The translations under genes were made by a program, and so were the position numbers. From the NCBI GenBank assembly GCA_949287345.1, contig CASEGD010000025.1, positions 1 to 10,113 of the forward strand: a stretch of DNA of 10,113 nt. The letters run 5' to 3'. Source of the DNA: an uncultured Phascolarctobacterium sp. GTDB lineage: Bacteria; Bacillota; Negativicutes; Acidaminococcales; Acidaminococcaceae. Shown here piece by piece: positions 1 through 5,260 of this stretch. The notes beneath the pieces are model-generated. The model was not told the DNA's origin. It made no database searches and worked only from the letters and a program-made list of their open reading frames with translations. Position 1 is the first letter of the stretch. Each line of letters begins with the position of its first letter.

Positions 1-389
1 ATGCAAAGGCCGATCAGCATGCCGACAATCCAGGTACCGGAAAGTACAAGGTAAGGGGATTTCAGCGCCAGCAGCGGTTTAATCGTCAGGCGAACCAGAG
101 AGCGGGAAGCGCCGATGCGGTCCATATAACGTGCAAACGCGCCTACGGACATAATGTTCAGGCCAAGGCCTGCGGCGTTACTGCTCATCGTTTTGCGCAT
201 GAATTCAAAAGCGTCAAAGAACCAGGAGCCGGTAGAGGCTTTCTCCGGCAGGATTACGCCGTAACCGCAGACAACTGCGATGTACATTAAAATCATGCCG
301 CCTAAAAAGAGTACGGGCTGCGGCTTATATTTTTTATAGATAAGATAGCCTACCCAGAACGTTACAAGTGCGGAAATTACAATACCCAT
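1..389 (-). CDS. dcuC: DcuC-family C4-dicarboxylate carrier, N-terminal fragment (3' end off window)
   Basis: This is the first 129 residues of an integral membrane carrier that would exchange or take up succinate, fumarate or related C4-dicarboxylates under anaerobic conditions. The start ATG at 389-387 follows a GAGG ribosome binding site (401-398) with an 8-nt gap. Visible are a hydrophobic segment at residues 2-17, a second at 25-46, a loop with ASTGSWFFDAFEFM (51-64), then GAFARYMDRIGAS (83-95) and KSPYLVLSG (110-118) leading into another helix. From memory, this order matches E. coli DcuC (ASTGYSATDIVEYV, GFAAYMTHIGAN, NSPYLLMIAA). It has its own promoter and lies 192 bp downstream of cbiK on the same strand. 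The family call is firm. The exact substrate and direction are inferred. Confidence 0.85.
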   Translation of the reverse strand, partial: MGIVISALVTFWVGYLIYKKYKPQPVLFLGGMILMYIAVVCGYGVILPEKASTGSWFFDAFEFMRKTMSSNAAGLGLNIMSVGAFARYMDRIGASRSLVRLTIKPLLALKSPYLVLSGTWIVGMLIGLC

Positions 390-410
390 CTAATCATCCT
401 CTCTTTTTTA

Positions 411-422
411 TAGTTAGAACTA
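411..422. promoter_or_regulatory. Operator-like inverted repeat downstream of the dcuC promoter
   Basis: TAGTT (411-415) and AACTA (418-422) form a 5-bp inverted repeat around a 2-bp centre. It begins 5 bp downstream of the -10 box, where a repressor would block initiation. The half-sites match those of the perfect palindrome at 2608-2623, but with 2 extra central bases. Binding by the DtxR-type regulator encoded nearby is possible and unproven. Confidence 0.3.
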
Positions 423-427
423 ATTAC

Positions 428-457
428 AGTATAAGCTAAAACGCAGGGCAATAGCAA
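428..457 (-). promoter_or_regulatory. Predicted sigma-70-type promoter of the dcuC-family gene
   Basis: Read on the minus strand there is a TTGCTA -35 box (457-452), an 18-bp spacer and a TATACT -10 box (433-428), followed by an AT-rich leader of about 30 nt to the gene start. It is the only good promoter in the 192-bp gap between cbiK and this gene. Prediction from sequence only. Confidence 0.5.
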
Positions 458-510
458 GCAAAATTGTCTGAAATTTACAGAAAATTTTTAAAATAAAATC
501 AATCTGTTAA

Positions 511-533
511 ATTTATAAGCTATACTTATAAAT
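511..533. repeat. Perfect 9-bp inverted repeat with 5-bp centre
   Basis: ATTTATAAG (511-519) and CTTATAAAT (525-533) are exact reverse complements separated by CTATA. The element is in the gap between the cbiK stop codon (582) and the dcuC promoter (-35 at 457). It is too AT-rich for a stable RNA stem and has no U-tract, so a protein-binding site is more likely than a terminator. Its inner part TATACTTATA also occurs at 2039-2048 and, reversed, at 2619-2628. Confidence 0.45.
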
Positions 534-581
534 AAAAGCGGGCTAATCCCTGATATAAGGACTTTCCGGCGGTTTTGTCTA

Positions 582-1547
582 TCAACCGTTCTGCAAAGCC
601 TGCCATGCTTCCAGCGCGCGCGCCACAAACAAACGGCGGATGCCTTCGTTTTCACCCATGCCGTGCAGATAGGGCGTAACTTTAAAGCCGTAGCCTTCCA
701 GAATTGTTTTATGCGAATCTTCATCGTCGCCTGCCATATCATTGTTGGCATGGTCGCCTGCCACCATCATAGCGGGCATAATGGTAATGTCCTTAATATT
801 TTTTGCTTGCAGCAGCGGGATGACGGTATCAAGATGCGGCCAACCCTCTACCGAATAAATATAGGCGTTGTCAAAGCCCAGTTCAAACAGGCGGTGCTGC
901 ATAACGGCATAATAAGCGTTGGCGGGGTGCGGCGTACCATGTGCCAGAAGCAGTACGGCGCTGCCATCCGCCTTGGGCGGGAATTGTGCAGAAAGTGCCT
1001 GCATGGTGTCTTTAATATCGTCGCGCTGGCCTTCCTGTCCCATCCAGTACATCAGCGGCGTGCCGATGGACATTTTTTTAAAGAAGGTTTTGTAATGGTT
1101 GAACACGTAGGTTTTGTAGGCGTATTCAATGCCGGGGATGATATCCAGCGAGCAGAGCGCCACGCGGGTATAACCTTCGCTGTGCAGTTTTTCCAGCGCT
1201 TCTTCCGGCGTGGGGTAGGCAATGCCTTCGTTCTTTTTAATGCGCTCGATAACAATGTGCGAGGTAAAGGCAAGCTCTGCTTTTACGCCGGGGCAGGCTT
1301 CCTTAATTTCCGCAAAAACGGCGTCGATGGTTTTGGCGCGTGTTTCCTTATAGGTAGTGCCGAAGCTCATCACAAGGATGGCGTCTTTATCGGGCAAATC
1401 GGCAAGCTGCGGGTTTTCGTACACGCAAACGCCAATTTGTGCGGCGTTTAAAAGTGAAGGGGTTGCGGTTTTTACTTCCTCGCTCAGTTTATAACCGGCA
1501 CTTGCACCGGTATCCGCTGCAAACAGCGGCATAAAGTTTTTCAGCAA
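582..1547 (-). CDS. cbiK: Sirohydrochlorin cobaltochelatase (CbiK family) with N-terminal extension
   Basis: CbiK inserts Co2+ into sirohydrochlorin or precorrin-2 in anaerobic cobalamin synthesis; homologues also act on Fe2+. The 321-residue protein has the chelatase core starting at DAILVMSFGTT (55-65). The three metal-site residues known from Salmonella CbiK (His145, Glu175, His207) correspond to His203 in LAHGTPHPAN, Glu234 in VEGWPHLD and His266 in AGDHANNDMAG. The near-constant offset of 58-59 shows an N-terminal extension of that length. I see no convincing signal peptide in it, unlike the periplasmic CbiKP type. The TTG start at 1547-1545 is chosen because AAGGAG lies 9 nt upstream and an in-frame stop precedes it; the internal ATG at 1532 is 24 nt from that site. 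It lies just after a terminator that ends the regulator gene. Confidence 0.9.
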   Translation of the reverse strand: MLKNFMPLFAADTGASAGYKLSEEVKTATPSLLNAAQIGVCVYENPQLADLPDKDAILVMSFGTTYKETRAKTIDAVFAEIKEACPGVKAELAFTSHIVIERIKKNEGIAYPTPEEALEKLHSEGYTRVALCSLDIIPGIEYAYKTYVFNHYKTFFKKMSIGTPLMYWMGQEGQRDDIKDTMQALSAQFPPKADGSAVLLLAHGTPHPANAYYAVMQHRLFELGFDNAYIYSVEGWPHLDTVIPLLQAKNIKDITIMPAMMVAGDHANNDMAGDDEDSHKTILEGYGFKVTPYLHGMGENEGIRRLFVARALEAWQALQNG

Positions 1548-1572
1548 AAATATCAGCTCCTTAAAAATTTAT

Positions 1573-1605
1573 AAAAAAACCTTTCTGCCCAAGACAGAAA
1601 GGTTT
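1573..1605 (-). terminator. Intrinsic terminator (or attenuator) between regulator gene and cbiK
   Basis: A perfect 11-bp stem (1577-1587 with 1595-1605) and a 7-nt loop are followed on the minus strand by a run of seven U residues. It lies 31 bp past the regulator stop codon and only 25 bp before the cbiK start. The plus-strand side has no T-run, so it acts on leftward transcripts. Because cbiK has so little leader of its own, the element may work as an attenuator rather than a plain terminator. Confidence 0.85.
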
Positions 1606-1636
1606 CAGTATCCGCCCGTTATAATTTGGTATTCGG

Positions 1637-2008
1637 TTATTTGCCGTCTGCCAGATGTTTTTTGATAGCCTCAAAGGTCTGCGCGCTGATAACATGCTCA
1701 ATGCGGCAGGCGTCGTGTTCGGCAATATCGGCAGGCACGCCGAAATGCTCAACAAGGCATCTGGTCAGCACTTTGTGGCGTTCCAGCACGGCTTTGGCTT
1801 TGGCAAGGCCTGCTTCCGTCAGCACAATGTTGCCGCCGGCTTCTACCAAAATAAAATTTTCGCGTTTTAAAATGCTCATGGCACGGCTTACGCTGGCCTT
1901 GGTAAAATTCATTTCTTCGGCCACGTCAATGGCGCGTACCTTATCCTTTTTCTGCTGTAATTGCAGAATCGTTTCCAAATACATTTCGCCGGATTCCTGC
2001 AAAATCAT
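1637..2008 (-). CDS. DtxR/MntR-family metal-dependent transcriptional regulator
   Basis: A 123-residue cytoplasmic repressor expected to bind palindromic operators when loaded with Fe2+ or Mn2+. Residues 1-65 form the winged helix-turn-helix, with DVAEEMNFTKASVSRAMSIL (28-47) covering the recognition helix. Residues 66-123 form the dimerisation and metal domain. Likely ligands are Glu8, Glu12, His78, Cys101, Glu104 and His105. Cys101 in DACRIEHVIS corresponds to DtxR Cys102, where B. subtilis MntR has Glu99. There is no C-terminal SH3-like domain, so the length is MntR-like. The ATG at 2008-2006 is preferred over a longer upstream frame because GGAGG sits 8 nt before it and homology starts there. 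It lies 90 bp downstream of the S-component gene. Candidate targets are the GTTAAC sites at 2591-2640 and its own upstream region. Confidence 0.9.
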   Translation of the reverse strand: MILQESGEMYLETILQLQQKKDKVRAIDVAEEMNFTKASVSRAMSILKRENFILVEAGGNIVLTEAGLAKAKAVLERHKVLTRCLVEHFGVPADIAEHDACRIEHVISAQTFEAIKKHLADGK

Positions 2009-2019
2009 AATTAAGACCT

Positions 2020-2073
2020 CCGTGCCGTTAAATATTACTATACTTATATATTGTAACATTATAAACGGCACGG
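2020..2073 (-). promoter_or_regulatory. Long-range inverted repeat abutting the regulator's ribosome binding site
   Basis: CCGTGCCGTT (2020-2029) and AACGGCACGG (2064-2073) are perfect 10-bp inverted repeats 34 bp apart. On the minus-strand transcript the 3' arm ends in GGCACGG, and the next two bases complete the GGAGG ribosome binding site of the metalloregulator. A transcript reading through from the S-component gene could therefore fold and mask translation start. As DNA, the arms lie 44 bp centre to centre, about four helical turns, so a looped operator is an alternative. The repeat is certain; its role is inference. Confidence 0.45.
2035..2056. promoter_or_regulatory. Quasi-palindrome in the metalloregulator upstream region
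   Basis: A 22-bp imperfect palindrome with TTAC and GTAA ends (8 of 11 base pairs match) lies just downstream of a TATAAT (minus strand, 2063-2058) that could be the regulator's -10 box. No good -35 hexamer is present; the best is TTTGCG at 16 bp spacing. It could be an autoregulatory operator. Weak evidence in an AT-rich stretch. Confidence 0.25.
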
Positions 2074-2098
2074 GGCAAGCGCAAACTTGCTGGTGGTA

Positions 2099-2587
2099 TT
2101 AGCGGGGTAGTTTTGCGTAAGCTTTTATAAATGCGGCGCGGTTTAAAACGGCGGAAAATAGCGGAGCGGCAAAAGCAGTAAAAATCATGCCCGGCACAGC
2201 AGCGGCAATAAGTGCGATGGCAGCTTTGCCCACAAACAGGCTCAGCAGCAGGCGGGCGGCGGCACTTGCCAGCGGGCCTGCCAGCACATAAAACAGTTTG
2301 CTGTTCCCCCACAGCAAACAGCAACACGCTACAACGGCGCGGAAAGAAAGGGCGATGAATACGTTAAATATATTTTGTGTACCCAGCATAAGACAGAGTA
2401 CAGAGGCGGCAATACCCGCCGTAAGATAACGCTTAATGCCGAACACGCCGCAAATAGCGACGGCGATGGGCGCGGAAAGCTGAAACTCGCTGCCCGGTAC
2501 AAATGAGGGTATTTTTAAGCTGCCGCTGATAGTGATAAGAGCGGTTAAAAGAGCGGTAAGGCAGAGTTCACGGTGGGAAAGCTGCAT
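2099..2587 (-). CDS. Six-helix membrane protein resembling an ECF transporter S component
   Basis: A 162-residue, very hydrophobic protein with about six membrane spans (roughly 8-26, 36-51, 54-70, 73-92, 97-118 and 121-147). Size, topology and the AxxxA pattern at Ala12-Ala16 in helix 1 fit substrate-binding S subunits of energy-coupling-factor vitamin or metal importers; AxxxA packs against EcfT in known complexes. No EcfA or EcfT gene is in the window, so it would have to share a module encoded elsewhere. KIPSFVPGSEFQLSAP (25-40) looks like a conserved loop, but I cannot tie it to a substrate. The ATG at 2587-2585 has GAAGG 8 nt upstream. Neighbours (metalloregulator and CbiK) suggest cobalt, iron, cobalamin precursor or another tetrapyrrole as cargo. 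It could instead be an uncharacterised membrane family unrelated to ECF. Confidence 0.6.
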   Translation of the reverse strand: MQLSHRELCLTALLTALITISGSLKIPSFVPGSEFQLSAPIAVAICGVFGIKRYLTAGIAASVLCLMLGTQNIFNVFIALSFRAVVACCCLLWGNSKLFYVLAGPLASAAARLLLSLFVGKAAIALIAAAVPGMIFTAFAAPLFSAVLNRAAFIKAYAKLPR

Positions 2588-2589
2588 AT

Positions 2590-2641
2590 GGTTAACCTTC
2601 TTTCATATTATAGTTAACTATAAGTATAAAGCAGGTTAACG
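2590..2641. promoter_or_regulatory. Three GTTAAC operator-like palindromes phased at 22 bp
   Basis: GTTAAC occurs at 2591-2596, 2613-2618 and 2635-2640, exactly 22 bp apart. The middle copy is the core of a perfect 16-bp palindrome, TTATAGTTAACTATAA (2608-2623), which starts at the end of the -10 box. The right copy lies inside the -35/-10 spacer, and the left copy, as GGTTAACC (2590-2597), sits between the ribosome binding site and the start codon. Site type and placement suit cooperative repression by a dimeric DtxR-like regulator, and one is encoded next in the operon. The assignment is inferred. Confidence 0.55.
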
Positions 2642-2651
2642 TAGAGGTCAA
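2623..2651 (-). promoter_or_regulatory. Predicted promoter of the S-component gene
   Basis: On the minus strand TTGACC (2651-2646), a 17-bp spacer and TATACT (2628-2623) form a near-consensus sigma-70 promoter. The start codon is 35 bp further on, so the leader is short and leaves no room for a riboswitch such as a cobalamin element. Confidence 0.75.
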
Positions 2652-2824
2652 GATGATGAAAAAAGTTTGTGACGTTGCAGATATTGTATTACTTTTTAAA
2701 TTTAATTTATTACTCATTAATAGTAAATATACAGGCTGTCTTAAAATTCACTCTCCAATTTATTTTTGTTTTGCTGTAAAATAGACATAGAAGTTTACTT
2801 TATTAACAATTCACGAGGTATAAA

Positions 2825-3889
2825 ATGTTAGATTTTATAACGGAAACGAAAGACGTATGGCAGAATATGAGAAGCTGCGGCAGGCCTTTGGTGCTGTATG
2901 GCATGGGCAACGGTGCGGACGCTATACTGGACCGCATGGCGGCAAAAGGCTTAACAGTAGCGGCGCTGTTTGCCAGCGATGAATTTGTGCGCGGGCAAAG
3001 CTTCCGCGGTTTTACGGTGAAGCATTACGCTGATATTAAAGCGCGTCTGGGCGATTTTGCCGTTGTTATTGCTTTTGCCAGTGAGCTGCCGGAGGTGCTG
3101 GCACGCTTTAAGGCTTTGGCGGCGAAGCATATTGTATTTGCGCCGCATTTGCCGTTGTACGCAGGCAGCGAAGCAGTGGACGTTGCGTGGCTGGCAAAAT
3201 ACGCTACCCGCCTGCAAAATGTGTATGACAATTTGGCGGATGATGAATCCCGCCGCGTGTTTGCCAATGTACTGAACTATAAATTAAGCGGCAAGCCGCA
3301 GTACCTGTGGCAGTGCGAAACTGACCGCCGCGAGGATTTACAGCAGCTTTTTGCTTTTGCGGACGACGAAAGCTACCTTGATTTGGGCGCTTACGACGGC
3401 GATACGGTGCGCGAATTTTTAGCGCTGACGGGCGGGAAGTACGCACGTATTACAGCCGTTGAGGCTGACCGCCGCAATTATCGCAAGCTGTGCGCCAAAA
3501 CGGAAGGGCTTGCCAATTTGCGTACTGTGGAAGCAGCAGTGTGGGACGAAGATATGGTGCTGGAATTTTCCGACAGCGGCGGCAGGCAGTCCACGCTTAT
3601 TAACGCGCATAAACGACAGGTACAGGCCCTTAAAATGGACAGATTTTTGGGCAGCGAGCCTGTTACTTACATTAAAATGGATGTAGAGGGTGCGGAAAAA
3701 CAGGCACTTCTCGGTTTAAAAGAACATATCCTGAGGGATAAGCCCAAAATGTTTATTGCTGCCTATCATTATGACAACGACTTTTTTGAGTTGCCGAAGC
3801 TTATCTGGCAGCTGCGGCCGGATTATAAAATTTATCTGCGCAAGCACCCTTATGTACCGGCGTGGGAAATGAATTTTATGGTGTTATAA
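2825..3889 (+). CDS. FkbM-family SAM-dependent methyltransferase with N-terminal Rossmann-like domain
   Basis: A 354-residue soluble protein. The C-terminal domain (about 180-354) is an FkbM-type methyltransferase: motif I is YLDLGAYDGDTVREF (184-198), the acidic residue that holds the SAM ribose is in ITAVEAD (209-215), and KMDVEGAE (284-291) is the hallmark FkbM motif. The N-terminal part starts with LVLYGMGNGADAIL (22-35), a glycine-rich nucleotide-binding-like turn similar to sugar-nucleotide or PglD-type Rossmann domains; no cofactor can be named. FkbM enzymes usually O-methylate sugars of polysaccharides, glycolipids or natural products, but no glycosyltransferase is nearby to show the acceptor. 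GAGG (2815-2818) precedes ATG by 6 nt. The gene stands alone on the plus strand, divergent from the S-component operon and 197 bp ahead of the ABC importer. Domain call firm, substrate unknown. Confidence 0.88.
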   Translation: MLDFITETKDVWQNMRSCGRPLVLYGMGNGADAILDRMAAKGLTVAALFASDEFVRGQSFRGFTVKHYADIKARLGDFAVVIAFASELPEVLARFKALAAKHIVFAPHLPLYAGSEAVDVAWLAKYATRLQNVYDNLADDESRRVFANVLNYKLSGKPQYLWQCETDRREDLQQLFAFADDESYLDLGAYDGDTVREFLALTGGKYARITAVEADRRNYRKLCAKTEGLANLRTVEAAVWDEDMVLEFSDSGGRQSTLINAHKRQVQALKMDRFLGSEPVTYIKMDVEGAEKQALLGLKEHILRDKPKMFIAAYHYDNDFFELPKLIWQLRPDYKIYLRKHPYVPAWEMNFMVL

Positions 3890-3891
3890 TA

Positions 3892-3910
3892 AGGGACGTA
3901 AAAAGTCCCT
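3892..3910 (+). other. Short hairpin after the FkbM gene, weak terminator candidate
   Basis: AGGGAC (3892-3897) and GTCCCT (3905-3910) form a 6-bp stem with a 7-nt loop just after the stop codon. There is no U-tract after it, so classical intrinsic termination is doubtful. It might protect the 3' end or help a factor-dependent stop. Confidence 0.3.
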
Positions 3911-3993
3911 GTGGGTCAAAAATGAAGTATTGTGCATTTGTGGTGGAAATATTTGACAAGTGTAGCAAAAGGTAACAAAATTGTTAAAAATAT

Positions 3994-4030
3994 GTAAAAC
4001 ATTTTACCTAATGTAAGCAGGAATTTTACA
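3994..4030. promoter_or_regulatory. Palindrome and phased repeat upstream of the receptor gene
   Basis: GTAAAACATTTTAC (3994-4007) is a perfect 6+2+6 inverted repeat. Its ATTTTAC half recurs at 4023-4029, exactly 22 bp on, and TGTAA (4012-4016) pairs with TTACA (4026-4030). The cluster lies directly upstream of, and overlaps, the proposed -35 of the receptor promoter. It looks like a regulator binding region. The factor is unknown and the sequence is AT-rich. Confidence 0.35.
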
Positions 4031-4055
4031 ATTCCGAGAGAAATTTATTTATAGT
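4026..4055 (+). promoter_or_regulatory. Predicted promoter of the ABC importer receptor gene
   Basis: TTACAA (4026-4031), an 18-bp spacer and TATAGT (4050-4055) precede the start codon by about 30 bp. An alternative upstream promoter uses TTGACA (3953-3958) with CAAAAT (3976-3981) at 17 bp; its -35 is perfect but its -10 is poor. One or both may be used. Confidence 0.45.
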
Positions 4056-4086
4056 ATCCCAAAAAGCATAAAAGGAGTGGAGACTC

Positions 4087-5121
4087 ATGAAAAAAGCAAA
4101 ATGGCTCTGTACTGCTGCGGCAGTTCTGGCATTATCGGCAGTTGTTGCAGGCTGCGGCGGTGATGAGAAAAAAGAAGCTGCCAAAACCGGCGGTCCGAGC
4201 GGCGAGGTAATGGTTTATACCTCCATTTACCCGGATATTATTGACAATGTTTGCAAACCGGCAATGAGCAAAGTTTTCCCGGATATGAAGGTTGACTGGT
4301 TCCAGGGCGGTACCGAAAAAGTTATGACCAAAATGGCCGGCGAAATCAAAGCTAAAAAAATCGGCGCAGATGTTTTGATGGTTGCTGAACCTTCTTACTA
4401 TCTGTCCCTTAAAAACGACGGGCTGCTTTTGGATTATGCATCCCCGAACCTGAAAGACGTTATCACCGATAAGGACGAAAAAGGCGCATGGTCTTCTGTT
4501 CGTATCAGCAACATGATTATCGCTTACAACTCTGATAAACTGTCTGCTGAAGAAGCACCGAAATCCTGGAAAGATTTGACCGACCCGAAATGGCAGGGCA
4601 AAATCGCAATGCCTAACCCGATGCTTTCCGGTACTGCTTTTGTTGCTGTTGCAGCACTGGCAGACAAATACGGCTGGGAATATTTCGATCAGCTGAAAGC
4701 TAACGGCATGCGCGTTGAAGAAGGCAACTCCGCTATTCAGAACAAACTTTTGACCGGCGAATATGCTGCGGCAATGATTCTGGAAGAAAACATCCTGAAA
4801 CTGGCTGCAACCAAAAACGAGCCTTTGAAAGTTGTATATCCTGAAGACGGCGTAGTTATCATTCCTTCCCCGATTGCTATTTTCAACACTACCAAAAATG
4901 CTGACGGCGCAAAAGCTATGGTTGACTGGTGGCTCTCCAAAGAAGGCCAGCAGGCAGTTGTACAAGGCTGGATGCATTCCGTCCGCGGCGACGTAGAGCC
5001 GCCTAAAGGCGCTCCGGCACTCAAAACCTTCTCTGACAACGCAGTACCTGTTGATTGGCAGAAACTTGCTGATAACAAAGCTGAAATCAAAGAAGAATTC
5101 CGCGTAAGGGTTATGGAATAA
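4087..5121 (+). CDS. ABC importer substrate-binding lipoprotein (AfuA/FbpA-like family)
   Basis: The extracytoplasmic receptor of the importer encoded downstream. It has 344 residues with a lipoprotein signal: charged KK, a hydrophobic core, and lipobox VAGC with Cys23 as the lipidated residue; a flexible linker follows to about residue 38. GEVMVYTSIYPDI then begins the binding fold of the iron/AfuA-like solute-binding family. Typical family stretches include SWKDLTDPKWQGKIAMPNP and DWWLSKEGQQAV. Where ferric-binding proteins have a Tyr-Tyr pair, the aligned part (GEYAAAMILEENILKL) has none, so direct Fe3+ binding of that type is unlikely. Phosphonates, hexose phosphates (as for A. pleuropneumoniae AfuA) or a metal chelate are alternatives. 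AAGGAG (4072-4077) is 9 nt before ATG. Codon choice looks more biased than in its neighbours, which fits high expression. Confidence 0.85.
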   Translation: MKKAKWLCTAAAVLALSAVVAGCGGDEKKEAAKTGGPSGEVMVYTSIYPDIIDNVCKPAMSKVFPDMKVDWFQGGTEKVMTKMAGEIKAKKIGADVLMVAEPSYYLSLKNDGLLLDYASPNLKDVITDKDEKGAWSSVRISNMIIAYNSDKLSAEEAPKSWKDLTDPKWQGKIAMPNPMLSGTAFVAVAALADKYGWEYFDQLKANGMRVEEGNSAIQNKLLTGEYAAAMILEENILKLAATKNEPLKVVYPEDGVVIIPSPIAIFNTTKNADGAKAMVDWWLSKEGQQAVVQGWMHSVRGDVEPPKGAPALKTFSDNAVPVDWQKLADNKAEIKEEFRVRVME

Positions 5122-5167
5122 CGGTTCTTTCTAAATCCGGCATGAAATAGTTAAGTGAGGGATTTCA

Positions 5168-5195
5168 GGGGTCGCTGTTGGGGCGATCCCTTTTT
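5168..5195 (+). terminator. Intrinsic terminator between receptor and permease genes
   Basis: GGGGTCGC (5168-5175) pairs with GCGATCCC (5183-5190), with one G-U pair and a 7-nt loop, followed by TTTTT and another T-rich stretch. It lies inside the transporter operon, so it probably terminates most transcripts after the receptor and lets some through to permease and ATPase. A weak -10-like TATAAA (5203-5208) follows without a good -35. Confidence 0.75.
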
Positions 5196-5260
5196 CCCGT
5201 TTTATAAATAGCGACCTTAAATTACGCTTTAGGGCGGCCGTTATGCCGTAGAAAGGAGTT

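Noticed and set aside
540..550. GGG-CTAAT-CCC as a cbiK terminator.
   Set aside because: A three-base-pair stem is too weak, despite some T residues after it on the minus strand. No convincing cbiK terminator was found.
663..1451. Plus-strand open frame of 262 codons opposite cbiK.
   Set aside because: cbiK has intact catalytic motifs on the other strand. The plus-strand frame has no credible ribosome binding site or domain.
2009..2071. Longer N-terminus of the metalloregulator, starting at 2071.
   Set aside because: The extra 21 residues match no family sequence and run through the promoter-like and inverted-repeat region. The ATG at 2008 has GGAGG at 8 nt.
2076..2091. GCAAG-N6-CTTGC hairpin after the S-component gene as a terminator.
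   Set aside because: Only 5 bp and no U-tract, so it was not called. Read-through into the regulator gene is likely.
2588..2650. Cobalamin or metal riboswitch upstream of the S-component gene.
   Set aside because: The predicted leader is only about 30 nt, far too short for such an element. No adenosylcobalamin-box-like sequence was seen.
4132..4977. Minus-strand open frame of 281 codons opposite the receptor gene.
   Set aside because: The plus strand encodes a clear lipoprotein receptor with a ribosome binding site. The antisense product is low-complexity and has no good start signal.
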